Of a stretch of 64,000 nucleotides of DNA, positions 1 to 11,700 are shown piece after piece. The stretch's first letter is position 1. The number at the start of each line of letters is the position of its first letter. Made by a program: the position numbers and the translations under genes. The stretch comes from Seiridium cupressi (Eukaryota > Ascomycota > Sordariomycetes > Amphisphaeriales > Sporocadaceae): assembly GCA_036674765.1 (NCBI GenBank), contig JARVKI010000007.1, positions 434,001-498,000 on the forward strand, read 5' to 3'. The notes beneath the pieces were generated by a model, which was not told where the DNA came from, did no database searches, and saw nothing but the letters and a program-made list of their open reading frames with translations.

Positions 1-2392
1 GTCCTTCAAACGGATATAGCAAAGAGGATCTATGAGTCTCCATTGAAATGAGCCTCCACTGCGTCATGGCAATATGGATTGGCGAAGAGTGCCATGACCT
101 GTAGGTTAAACAGTTGTTTATCTGCCTAAACAAGGCATATTTGTGACCATGGCTATGGCGGTACGCCCTGGCATTATAAGGAATGGAAACGGGGAGAAAG
201 TCATGGGCGTAGTATGGGAGGTCCTGACCTGCCAAGGATCCCATGAGCACGAACTCAGAACGAGAAAGGGGTTCAACCCTTCGGTCACCCGGCTTTAGCA
301 TGGATTCGTCCGCACCATAGCGCAATCTTTGTTTGGAGATAAGATTCTAAGAAGCTGAGACTTTCGGACAGCACGTTTCGTGTAATCCTTCGAGTTCACC
401 AGTGACATGCTATGGTGATTGAGTGTAGACCCGGGAGCGCTTTGCGGCTCGGGGGCCAATCGGACGAGGCGCAGAAGAGAGAGGGTGTGATGTTACTATC
501 GACGTCAGGCTAGAGCCAAAGAGAATTGTAATGCCATTTGAGTCAATAGTCTTCTTGAGGAAGAATCCAGAAACACACGGGGATTCGCGAAGGATTTGAC
601 GAGGATCCTACAGCGGTTCCAGAACTGTGGATAATTCAGGGCTGAGCTGAGGAGCTTTCCATTGCGCTGGCTATTGGAGCGCTGTCATATAAGCTAGGAG
701 CTCGAGCGAATGAAAGGCCACGGTGTATTGTTGAACATATGGCGTGCCTACCGGTAGAGATCCCAGTAGATATACCAGGAGCCGTTTGACAGTGGTACTG
801 CCAGGCAAAAGTACATGTAATAAGCGCTCGGTGCTGCGGCCGCTCACCTTGCCATAATTGGATGATTAGGCTAGGGCCGGTTCTGAATAAAACTAGGATG
901 CTGGACCGATGTGTCAATGAATGGGGAGACCCGCACGAAGGAAACCGTCCGGCCTGTTGATACCACTCGATTCAGGGCCTGTATGAATAGGCTTATTGAT
1001 CCTATAAAACCTGGTAGCGAGCATATCCACATGAAATTCTCGGGCTTGGCACCGAAATTGACTAAAACACGTGGAAGCCGCAAGGGTGATGTATCATGCT
1101 GCATGGTTCTTACGACGGGTGCATTGTTCATCCCATAAGTGGGCATGGGCTTTGCTGAAAATCGAAAACCGAAAACCGAGCTCAACCACACTACACCTCC
1201 ACTGTGGTTTGGCTCGTTTGCTCTCAGCATAGCGTGGTATGCCATGTGTGTTGTTCGTTGTTGACGCAAAAAGTCTAGCGAGGTCTCTTGCCATTAATTC
1301 TATAGCTAGACAGATCAACTCGAGAGGTCTGCGGGCGGCCCTGCTCACAGGTAGAGGGGAAGTGCCGCCCACGCTGGCATGGCAGGTTTACAGTATCTAT
1401 CAGATTAACTAGATGTAGTTACAGCGCTTTTGCTTGTAGGGCTGAGACCTTGGGAGGGTCGGTCAAAGCTTCAATGCTGGCCACAATTCCAGGCGAATCA
1501 CAAGCTCTCTGGGAAAGGACCTCGCATTGTCGGGTCCGCTCATTCGCCGCCCGTCCCGTGGTTCTGGCGCGAGAGAACCGACCCAGTTCGCAGAGTCCTT
1601 CCAGCTTCCTGCCGTTGCCAAGCGAGTGTGGATCTGCAAGCACAAGCACGGACTGCGCCATCACGTTGCCTGCATGGACGGCAGCTACCGACTTTATGTG
1701 CCAATCAGATCCCCTGATGCCGCTTTTCACAGCTATCGGGGCACAGAAAGGAGTATATCGATGCGGGGAAAGTCGGTGAGATGGAGCCAGATGGTCAGAC
1801 ACGCCTCGCATAGGGTCCTATCATAGCCCTATGAGGCAGTCTGGGAGCGCATGCTCGAGTCTTGGCTTGGTTTCGTCAGCAGCACCTAATCACTCGAGCA
1901 GAGCCTGGGGCCCTGGCCTCGACTAACCGCAAGCAGTTGCACCGCCGTCTGAAAGTCCCAATCCTTCGTTCGCCATTCGCTCGCATTGGCTTGCATTCTG
2001 TCCCACTGGTCTTGTGTAACCTGTGTAACCCGAAAAGCCGCGGCATGATTGGCAAGTCCCACTCGAGCGCGCCTATTGCCCCCCGTGCAACTCAGTGTAA
2101 CTCGACGTCAACTAGCTCGTGTAACTCTGACATTGGTGGCGCGGCAATCTGAACCTTTTGAGCATGGAGCCATGACGCTCTCCGCCGTGGACTCCTTTTT
2201 TGCCGCTGCCTAACGAATCATCAAACTTAAAGGGACCGAATGAATCCGTCGAGCGCTCAAGAAAGAGAGAGGGAGAGGGAGAGAGAGAGGTTATCATATA
2301 TTCGCCACCACAGCCAATTCTTTGCCGACTTGTTTGCTGTGCCGTTGTCCTGCTAGCTGACACTAGCTACGGCGCCTAATATACAAGCCAGG
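1..2392. other. gene-poor left flank
   Basis: I see no supportable gene here. Open frames are short, overlap on both strands and show no domain pattern. The longest, a 130-residue frame on the minus strand at 1419-1811, has no recognisable motif. A purine-rich GA microsatellite lies at about 2262-2292, roughly 100 bp before the transcription-factor start codon, and may be part of that gene's 5' region. Confidence 0.5.
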
Positions 2393-4225
2393 ATGCCCCG
2401 GAAACAGACGGAACGGAAGAGGCGGGTGCATACTAGATCGCGCAATGGATGTGCGACATGTAAGGCCAAACACCTGCGCTGCGATGAGCAAAAGCCACTG
2501 TGGTACGTCGACCTCTTCTCAGCCAAAGATCATCGTGCCGGTCGCCTCAGTCCATCTAGGCTTCGCGGACTACCGACTCTCGGTTTGGCATCACAGCCAA
2601 GCTCCATCTACACGCTGACCAGCGAATAGTGGACGTTGTCTAGCAAGTGGGGGGAGCTGTGGATATACCGACAGAACTGCGAAGCACTCGCAGTCACCAC
2701 ATCCCAGTGATGGAACACTTACGCCAAAGATAGAGGACCTAGAGTTCTGGGATGAGGTTCTAGGCTATTCATATGTGCAAGAACATGTACCGCTGGGCTA
2801 TCCCGGCGACGAACCTCCCGATTATAGCATCCTATTCGACATCTGTAAGGACGACTGTTTCTTTACATTCGAACCAGGTCGAATTGCTTATGCGGTGTGA
2901 TTGTAGTCGCGCGATACCGAAGTGTTGTTGATAGAGAAGTTGAATCGGACTCGCATGGCTTTCTGTAAGTCATTCTTGCCCAGCCTCGCCAGTCGTAACT
3001 AACATGAAGACAGAGTTGAGAAGGCCATGTCAAGTCCTGCACTGCTCCATAGCGCGCTTCTCTTGTCGGCTTTAAGATGGACTTGGTATTCTGGCTCTAG
3101 CGAAAATATTCAAAAATCATGCTTGCAACATAAACTCGAGGCCGTCAAATTTGTCAACGAACGTGTGCAGGATCCTGCGACTGTGGCGACGCAGACCACG
3201 ATTACCAGCGTTGCTGCTCTAGCCATGGCAGAGGTATGCAATGTCTCCTTTAGCGTATACGATATGAGCCAGTGTTGACGAAGATGAAGAGCGGTCTCGG
3301 TCGTCCGGAAACCGCACATACCCACTTGCATGGACTATCGCAGATTTTGGCAAACCAAGCGCCACCACCGATTGGAGATGGAACGCTACTCCATGATTTA
3401 ATCGTGTGGTCAGTGTTGCCCTCAAGACTTCACCGAGTACTTCATGCTGACGATATGACCGAATAAAGCACAACTCAAGGACTATGCCAAGTAACCATGC
3501 GACACATCTTAGAGATGACGCAATCTATAGATGGATGCGCAAACACGCTCACCCTCTTCATTGAGCCGGAAGTACAACGATTATCTGAGGAACCAACGAA
3601 TTGGAACAAGACTGTGGGAGAGATTGTTTCAACCAAGGCGTTCCACGAAAGGACAGACTACACGGTGCCTCGAACAGAAGCAGAAAGTAGAGCTCGGTTT
3701 CTACAATGCTGCCTCAAGGTCGCCACCGTGCTGGGACCTGGCAATTTGGATTTCTTCATATTAAATTGGTTCATCGAGGCTTTGATCGATGAACTCGCAA
3801 TCAGTGAGAGCGCCATGCTAAGGGACAGCTTCCCCAGGCATGCATGGCTGTGGGCTGCCATGATGGCCAGGGTAGCAGCTACGAGCGCGCGACACTGCAA
3901 CATCTCAGAGAGACAACAGGCTAACGAATGGAAGAAAATTACGAACAGGAAGATAAGACTTGTTACTAGGGCGGCGAAGCTGAAGACTTGGAACGAGGTC
4001 GAAATATCGCTTCGGTCGTGGGTCTGGCGGAATGATCTCCTCAATGCATTTGCCATGAGAGAAATTTGGGAAGAAGCGATGATCGATTGTGAAGAAGTCG
4101 CAAGTGACACTGTCGCTCCGTTGTTTCTGGATAAGCGTCTCCATGTTTCAGACGAGTATAGGAAACCCATCATCATCGAAGATGAAGCGTTCGACCAGTA
4201 TACGAATAATACGTGGATATTCTAA
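2393..4225 (+). CDS. Zn2Cys6 fungal transcription factor (likely cluster regulator)
   Basis: Probable nuclear DNA-binding activator of about 494 aa. Exons inferred by eye: 2393-2502, 2630-2844, 2907-2964, 3014-3233, 3284-3408 and 3469-4225. The last intron is the least certain. The basic N-terminus is followed by a binuclear zinc cluster at Cys20, 23, 30, 37, 40 and 47, spaced C-x2-C-x6-C-x6-C-x2-C-x6-C. This is complete only when the first 127-bp intron is removed, which supports that splice. The remainder resembles the fungal-specific regulatory domain paired with such clusters (DUF3468/Fungal_trans_2 type), with helical stretches such as SSPALLHSALLLSA and a GLGRPETAHTHLHGL segment. The gene ends in NNTWIF. 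Its position near an NRPS suggests pathway regulation, but it lies about 24 kb from the NRPS, with AT-rich and gene-poor DNA between them, so the link is inference. Confidence 0.85.
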
Positions 4226-5074
4226 TAGAGAAAGGCTACAGCCCACCATGACCCAAGAGAAAGAGTTACAGTGAAACTACGTCGTGCATGGTTTGTTCAA
4301 AATAAGAATTCCATCGCAGGCAACAGAGTGCCTGTGCTTAATCATAAAGTGTGCTGGTCCGCAATTGAGTCTATGTACTACTCTTGAGGCAACGATGGAT
4401 AGGACCGTTATCCGGGGCGGGGGGCTGCTATTCTATAGCTTTACAATGTCTATTCGTCGATGCGAGGATAAGAGTAAGCGCCGAGTGTGTAGTTCAACCG
4501 TTGAGCCCTGGTCAGCCAGCACAGAAATAAGCGCCGCTATAGTTATTGGGTTTGTCAACTAGTACTCTAAGTTACCCTATAATCTGTGGCGTAATTGATG
4601 AGGTCATGGATTTTGCAGCCATTGATTAATATAAGAGTTTTCTATGTCCGTAGCTTCTCCCATGACAGCCTGTCGAACAGTTTTCGAAGGCCAACAAATG
4701 AGTTCAGTGATGTCCGCTACATACTGGATTATGTTTGGTGTCGACGATTCTGACAAAACCACGGTGCTGCGCATTGCCCACCCGAGCCCACTTCGTCTCA
4801 GCTACCTTGTTGGAGTGCTAGGTTAGCATAGAATATCTAGCTCCGTAATCGTCCTCCCACCAACCAAACCCCTGACCTCGGACTTAAGTCAGCGCTAATA
4901 AGAAGCCATTGATGTCCGCAGTCATAAAAAAGAAAAACCCCAATTTTCAGTCCCTAGATAACTCAACTATCTGTTTCGATTAAAATATCCCTTTCTCTAA
5001 ACTCCTCCCCCCCTCTACGAGACAGACAAGTCCTTCCGAAGAGGTCGGAATCAAGTTAAGCGATCATTACAAAG
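4226..5074. other. intergenic region between regulator and cupin gene
   Basis: No convincing gene was seen. Short frames at 4284-4562 and 4644-4826 carry no recognisable motif. The last 200 bp before the cupin start are pyrimidine- and A-rich, with runs around 4925-5010, and could be its promoter. Confidence 0.4.
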
Positions 5075-5709
5075 ATGGTGGCAAGCTGGCAGCTTTGGCT
5101 CTCGCCCCGGCCGACTAGGCGCTCAAATACGGCAATACAGCCCAAGGTCCTGACCGCTGGCGACATCATACTTTATGAATTCCATATGGAGGATGATGGT
5201 CGGCGGACTGTCCAAGAGACGCACTATATGAACAAAAAGGCAGTTAGAGATGGGCTCTCGGGCCCTCCATTGTAAGTGGTTGGATACCTTCGTGGGCCTT
5301 CGTATTGGTAGACACTGACTTTTTAGGCATATACATTTGAAGCAAAAAGAGTTCTTCAAGGTTGAACAAGGGGTTCTAGGGGTCGTGAAGAATGGGAAAG
5401 AGTATGCACTCACTAAGGAGGATGCGCCGGTGTCGATCGAACCTGGAACCAGGTAGGGCACAACGATTCTACATGAAATGTGGAGCTTGCTAATTATGTT
5501 TCTTAGACATAAGTTCTGGGCGCACGCATCGGGAGAAGAGGATGTAATCTTCAAAGTCTGGGTTGACCCGCAGGACATCAATCACGGATTTGACGAAAGC
5601 TTCATGCGCAATTTCAGCAGTTACTGTGAGTATATTCTAAAGCGAAATTTCAACGTCCACAGCCTGTTATAACTCCACGTCCCAAGATTTTGGTGTTTCT
5701 ACTCTTTGA
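5075..5709 (+). CDS. small cupin-domain protein, 3' end uncertain or truncated
   Basis: Three exons are well supported: 5075-5271, 5327-5452 and 5507-5625. Joined, they encode a single RmlC-type cupin. The first metal-binding-type motif is the segment HIHLKQKEFFKVEQG (H-x-H-x3-x-E pattern, with the G closing the strand). The second is around PGTRHKFWAH, followed by VIFKVWVDP and NHGFDESFMRNFSSY. Many fungal biosynthetic clusters carry such small cupins, but no reaction can be assigned. After FSSY a GT donor (5626) and an AG (5662) give only about 15 more residues, stopping near 5709. Another frame over the same bases continues with PRPKILVFLLFEKEHEL, which looks more family-like but does not join in phase. 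The gene is therefore either short or frameshifted at its 3' end, which lies close to a transposon scar. The start codon is the first in-frame ATG. Confidence 0.6.
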
Positions 5710-5725
5710 GAAGGAGCATGAACTC

Positions 5726-6301
5726 TAAGTAATCCGCCAAGCATACACGAGGATCGAATTGCTAATCCCAGCCTTGTAGTAAGAGACTGTGAAAGGGACA
5801 AGATCCCCCCCTCTATCTTTCAGATTCTTTTGTACCTGTATCACAGCGATATTGTCCTGACACCACCGTTCTGGCTGCCTATTTGGCTGCTGGCTGGCCT
5901 CCATCATGTATTTGCATACTGGATCGGGGCCGTAATCCTGGGGTAAGTTCCAAAACTTAGCCGGATTAACTAGAGTTGGAGGACTAATGGGATATGTATA
6001 GTTATGAACCAAGCTATCCGGAGTATAGTACCGATGCCAAGAAGGCCTCATAAAGACTGATTCCTGCTTTAATTAGTCAAATCTTTGTTTCATATATCAA
6101 AAAGATCCGCAAAAGAGGCAACAAGAAAATGTGTACGTGGGAGAGAAGTAAAGGAAATAGAAGCGTAAGTTTATTAGACGTTCTACTATTTAGTTCGGTA
6201 TATGCTCAGTCTTATTTAATAAACCTTTAGATAGTCTCTGAAGGTATTTGCATCCAATACAGCCAGCTATGCAGGATTTTTATATATTGAATTATAGAAT
6301 C
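5726..6301. other. spacer between cupin gene and solo LTR
   Basis: A 108-residue minus-strand frame (6051-5725) is open but has no recognised motif and no coding context, so I do not call it a gene. AT content rises towards the right. Confidence 0.35.
6297..6301. repeat. 5-bp target-site duplication, left copy (GAATC)
   Basis: It is identical to 6460-6464 on the other side of the solo LTR. Confidence 0.8.
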
Positions 6302-6459
6302 TGTCACGGACTGGCGCTAGCGCCAGCTATTGCCAGCTGTCAGCTTAGAGTATTTAGAAGAGAGCTTGGAATTTAATTCCAGCTCTCCAGCTTTTGTAAT
6401 TTACACACTTTGTGGGGGACCTTGAAGCAAAGCCTTTGTGACCCTCTTAAAACGTGACA
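6302..6459. mobile_element. solo LTR of an LTR retrotransposon
   Basis: A 158-bp element starts TGTCACG and ends CGTGACA, an exact 7-bp terminal inverted repeat with the TG...CA ends typical of LTRs. It is flanked on both sides by the same 5-bp word, GAATC (6297-6301 and 6460-6464), which is a target-site duplication of the length made by Ty1/copia and Ty3/gypsy integrases. Inside is a 16-bp perfect palindrome, CTGGCGCTAGCGCCAG (6311-6326). No internal retrotransposon genes lie next to it, so it is best read as a solo LTR left by recombination between two LTRs. The family is not identifiable by eye. Confidence 0.85.
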
Positions 6460-6464
6460 GAATC
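6460..6464. repeat. 5-bp target-site duplication, right copy (GAATC)
   Basis: It is identical to 6297-6301 on the other side of the solo LTR. Confidence 0.8.
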
Positions 6465-6731
6465 TAGAACTTCCTGGTGAACCCTGCCTGTGGCACGCTG
6501 GCCACTAAGCGGGACTGACGACGAAGGTCGATAATCCATATGAGGTATTTCAATAGGTGCGGATTTGTATCTAACTTATCCAGTTGGTTACAAATCCACG
6601 AAATTATCGAAAACTCTGTATATATATAAGCTATTGCAAGACTGATCATAACCGCACAGCCGGCTCCGACAACACCCTGTCAGTCACATTGACAGGCCAT
6701 TCCCACCATGTTAAAACACGAACGTATCCTC

Positions 6732-6756
6732 TTTTTTTTTTTTTTTTTTTTTTTTT
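6732..6756. repeat. T25 mononucleotide tract
   Basis: Uninterrupted run of 25 T. With the A25 run at 8722-8746 it brackets the most AT-rich stretch in inverted orientation. Confidence 0.9.
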
Positions 6757-8721
6757 GGTTTCCCTCACCGGTGTGTAGCTTTTAATTGATGACGACTATT
6801 GGTTTTTTCTTCAATGTTGCGACTGCATGTATTCAGCCGAGTTCGAATACACGTAAGGGCATTAAGGTCTTGATCTTGCTCTGAATAGACGGAATCTACC
6901 AGGGTTACTGCGGTAGAGCCAAAAGTCGCCTCTTCTCTTGCAATGACTTAAGAGTGTTGTACTTTGATGTGTCCACAGTTTCTACCTTTTGCATATAGCG
7001 ACCAGTCTTCCGTGGTTGTTTTATATGGATGAAATGGTCATTATAAAAGGTTAAGCAAGTAGAATAAAACACTACTTTAGAATGCAATATAATCATTTAA
7101 GCGTCTTCTCGAAATAATATAAAGTCTGTGTCATGACAGTACGATAAAAAGCACGGAACTACGTGAATTAGCATGCGTAATAAGAGCTCCCATCTACGCT
7201 ATATATAAATTATAGAGAGTTGATTAGTGTCCGGTACGACTTAACAATGCATATATATAAAAGGTCAAAGTAATAATAGGGAAGGACTACGTTTAATAGA
7301 ATCTAATACGTAAAAGTTCGCATAATTATACACTAATAATTTGTCTAGGAATTAGATATTGCAATTAGTCTAGGATAATTTATATATTTTCTTTTATAAG
7401 ACTTGGTTAGTTAACCCGCGCTTTTTTCTTCTTATTTATATACGAGTTGCTTTATGTCTAAGCTACGTTTTTACGGCCTTTTATAGAAGACATTTGTCTC
7501 TCTTCGAGTATCTGTATATTATATTTAATATCTCATCAGCTAAAATGAGCTTGACAACCCTATTAGTATTTATTACAATAAGCTAACTAGCAGACCTCAC
7601 CTTTCAAACTGCTATGTGTAAACAGTCACTTTCCGTTAGGTAGAAAATACAAGCTTTTACGGCTGGAAATACTTAGTTCAAGATTATAGCAATCACTAGT
7701 TCGTTACACTTCACTGCGCGCTTTAGAAGTCGACCTGCTAGACCTCCCGTACCGTAACAGTATTAAAAGACATCGTGTTTGAATTGACCTTTTCCGCGGT
7801 CTATTCACTTAATAAGCTGTTATTATTCACAAAATCACTCATAATAAGAGATTACGCATCGTATAACTCTGCTAATATAAAACCCTTATTAAAGCGTTTA
7901 AATAAGATATTTATTTTTTCTTCGCATAATATAAACCTTGCTTTTTATAAAATAAAATTTAAAGCCTGAATTAATTAATTACCGATCCTTATTTAATAAT
8001 TTATTATAGTAAAAGTTATAATATAAATATCAAGTTCGCAATAGTTATAATAAAAATAAAAAAGTTACGTTCTCTAAACCTATATGTACTTATACCCTCT
8101 TAGTCTTAGCAGTGCTCAGCATATCCTTTATCTTTCTTATTCTGATTTTATAGCATTTTCTTGCAAGATTACCTTACATGTCTGTGTATATGCAATGCCA
8201 AATCACTTCCAGGACAGAACCCAATTCGTAGGGTTCGTATAGTCTCGCAGCTTCTAGCATTAGTAGGTTTTCAGCACTTCAAATATCGCTTCAAATGTCC
8301 AAACGGAGATTCTCTTCTAGAACAGCAGCATTTAAGCTTTATTGCTATATGCAAGAACATGCCTTGCCACCATTATCACACCTTGAACCCATACAAAAGA
8401 CAAGAGCTCATGTGCTAGGGCGTGCACTTGGTGTAAAGAAGTATAAGAAGGGAAGAGAGAGCTGTCCACAGAGTGCTATCCGGATGTAGCAGGATTTCGG
8501 ACTCAAGGCTCTCATACCCTAGGCAGCCTCTGTAAGGATGCTCCAAGCTGTCATATGCACGCCGCCCATGTTCCATCCGTGACACCATTGACCTATTGGG
8601 AGGTAGATTCCTTAAGAAAAGTAAAGCTCGTTTATCGTTGAGGGTTTGAAGTTGTGATTTGTGTTTCAACCAGACCATATCTAGTTATAGTTGCACTTAA
8701 AATGACTTTAAATCGTTGTTG

Positions 8722-8746
8722 AAAAAAAAAAAAAAAAAAAAAAAAA
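8722..8746. repeat. A25 mononucleotide tract
   Basis: Uninterrupted run of 25 A at the right edge of the AT-rich island. It could be a retroposed poly(A) tail or simple slippage. No LINE or SINE body is recognised beside it. Confidence 0.9.
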
Positions 8747-8750
8747 GGCC

Positions 8751-11700
8751 AAGCGCCGCCGAAATAGCCACAATGACTTTGCATAGTCAGAATGGTGTTC
8801 GTTCCGTCTTGTCACGTTTTCGATGGCACATTCCTCACATGGTATACTCACACGCAGTGTAAATAACGTATAGAGCCACACGCCGTTGTCCGGACCGGAT
8901 TGGGAGAGCTATAATGGTTCAACTAAGGACCCACTTTACGCCCGCGAACCACGGAAACCACCGGGATCACGGGAGCCACAGAAACGACCGAGATCAGACT
9001 GACAACAGGACCGGTATCAATCTCGGACACGGATGCATACGATTGGTTTCTGGGTAGGATGCGGTTTGAGTGTAGAGGGGGCGCGTGATTACTTGTCAGT
9101 CCCTCAAAGAAGCTCGCGTCTTTCGGAGGACACGTAGGATGCTACTCATGGTCCAAGCCCAATTCTAGCGCCTTCACGCATTTGTTGGCTCCAAATAATT
9201 TCTCTTGATCCCGTCTTACAGCGAAGCTACTATAATGGCTAGTCACCAGGCCAGGCTAGTTTTGAATGGTGGATGATGATCATCGCCATATATATAAGTC
9301 TACTCGCTGATCTCCATTGTTGGCACTTCATTAGTCAATTAATTGGAGAGTTGTCAGCTATAACGAGAAGTGATAAACTCGGTAAAAGGCTTTCCGTTCC
9401 GCGAGCGGCTGAAGTTGATGCTGATCTTCACCTTTCCCGGGGTGCATCTGCATGCACTGACCCCGCTCTCTCTCCGGACAACGGCAGGGATGCGGAATTT
9501 GTAGCTGCAGCCGGAAGAGCTTTGGTGCATCACGTTTTGCGATGATCCTTTGGATTCCGAATGCAACTCCGAGCGCAACAAGAATGAATGTGTTGTGGCC
9601 TAACAGAGGTCGAATCATGTATCATGCGGGATTTGTGCATAGAATAGGCAATGAACAATATTTTCTCCCATCTTGAACTCCGATTATGTCGAGTAACCTG
9701 ACTCTGGGGATAAGGTAATTGAAGAGTGTGATCGAACCGCTTCAGCCGGTAGACAGAAGCGTATAGCAGGAATGGAGGATTATGTATTACAAATGTGAAG
9801 TATTTTATAGTACCCAGATGATCAATATCCACGAATTTTATCTTCACCAAGAACATCACGACCTGAGCCATTGTGAGAGTAACGGAAAACCAAGCATCTG
9901 CATCTGTCGTACCTATCTTGCCGGATTCGTCACCGCTCGCTCGATTATAGGCTACATACAAAGATGCAGCATACTATCGTCATGACATGACTTTCCTGAG
10001 GCCTTGTGGTCGAAATGGGAGCAGGGTGGATCCTTGTCCTCGGCGAGCGGTGGACCAAGAGATTAATGTCTCATATCCCTGCATATTACAAACTCGCAGC
10101 GCCCACCAACGGTTTGTGGGCCATGTCGACGCCAACAAAGTATCCGGACTATTCCCACTGGAGCGGTACTTCATGAACTAAATTACGGTGATTCGTCTGC
10201 TGAACCTACCTACACCATCAGTCTCTAAGCTTTCCGTCGCCATTGGGTCGTAGGCGTCAGCTGTTTTAAACGGGTCAGCCATCTCGCGTGTCCTCGGGGA
10301 ACACATGGCTAGCTAGTACCTATCAGCTCGACCGCTGTCACAGATGACAATTTCCCCATGAAGTTCAAAGTATAGAGAACTGAGGGCCGACACAATCAAG
10401 TTTCACCGGATCCTGATGTGATTGCATATGTGACTATGCCGTGCATAAGCGACAAAGGATGAGGCATTTTGGTTAATATGGGACGTTCAAAATCCTGTGT
10501 CGACTATATAGTAACATACGTATGTAGACAAATGCAGCCTCATTGCAACAAGTCCCACCCCAAGAGGTCCGAACACGTCCTATACCAACTTTATTTTACT
10601 CATTTGTTTCACTATGATCCACGTAGCTGCTCAAGCGTCAAACATTGCAGTAGTTACCTCCTATATTACGGAATTCGAATCTCAATCAAGCGCCCCTCTC
10701 GTAACTCATGCATGCCGGTGGTCAAATCCTGCGAGCATGCAGCGAGCTCGGTCCGTCCGGTGGAACATCATATATCTCGGATTGACAATTTCGACTGTGC
10801 ATCCAGCGCTGGCACCTCCGTATAGCGGATTTCCTCAATATTAGCCCCAGGTCAGTATGCCTGAATGGGGTACTGCAAGCGGAGACGCAGCAACGTCATT
10901 GTTCTAATGCGCGGATTCAAATTGATATCATACAGTTTGTATGCGTCGAACGATACCATATAATCCACCATCACGGCTACGCTCTTTTGGTTTTGCGTCC
11001 GGAACCATTGCCCAAACGCTAACCAAAAAAAAAGAAAAAAAGATCATTCTTCCGAAGGGTTTGACCTCGTTCTATATATTCTGCTGCTTTCCATTTAGTT
11101 CACTCTCTTATGTCGATCCTACTCTTCTGGATGGGCCTGATGGTCTAGTCCCTCAAGTGTGCAGCCGCATTGTTGATCCTGATCTCGCAATTTAGTGCGC
11201 CTGTATTGACTTCATTGGCCACCATGTACATATGTCATCTTATGGCAGTCAGTATTCGAGGTGCATGGGGAATATACATGCCTATCGGGTTTCCGTTTCA
11301 GGTTACTCGTACTAAACACCAGCCCCGCTGATCTGCGCAACTGCCGATGAGAATACTTTAGACTGTTATGCTTGCTCTTTTACGTCAATCTGCCTGTCTA
11401 CTTTGAGTTCTTAGCTTCTTGATGCCCTACACGCACGAGATCGTGGAACCGAGGAAAGAGCCGAAATACATAGTGCGGCATAAGCATGTATCTTGTAGAT
11501 AATGCAGGCAAGAGATTGTCACTCTAAATGTTTGCGTCGAACTCTGACCACCATCATTTAGGTACTCGTATGGTACACATGGAGACTGAAGCCCATGGCC
11601 TAGGCTCAGGGTGCAGCAGCCCTTTACTACCTGCATCCTTAGATGGGGTCCTTCTTGTCATCCCAGCGATCTGCACTGCCTCGTCCTTCTCGGTAAGACG

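Larger units (their letters stand above)
6465..8750. other. AT-rich gene-free island, RIP-like
   Basis: This stretch is markedly AT-rich, most strongly at about 7100-8150 with many TATA, TAAT and ATTA words. Open frames are short and low in complexity and no protein family is recognisable. A run of 25 T lies at 6732-6756 and a run of 25 A at 8722-8746. In Pezizomycotina such islands are usually repeats degraded by C-to-T mutation (repeat-induced point mutation). I infer that here from composition only, because no parental element can be recognised. Confidence 0.55.

Noticed and set aside
5725..6051. 108-residue minus-strand open frame
   Set aside because: No family motif, no splice-linked neighbours, and an AT-rich context beside a transposon scar. 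It is probably a chance frame.
6830..6865. tRNA-like T-loop word GTTCGAA
   Set aside because: No flanking T-stem, acceptor stem or anticodon arm can be drawn.
9530..9961. 143-residue minus-strand frame with hydrophobic stretches
   Set aside because: It might suggest a membrane protein, but there is no recognisable family and no extension by clean splicing in either direction.
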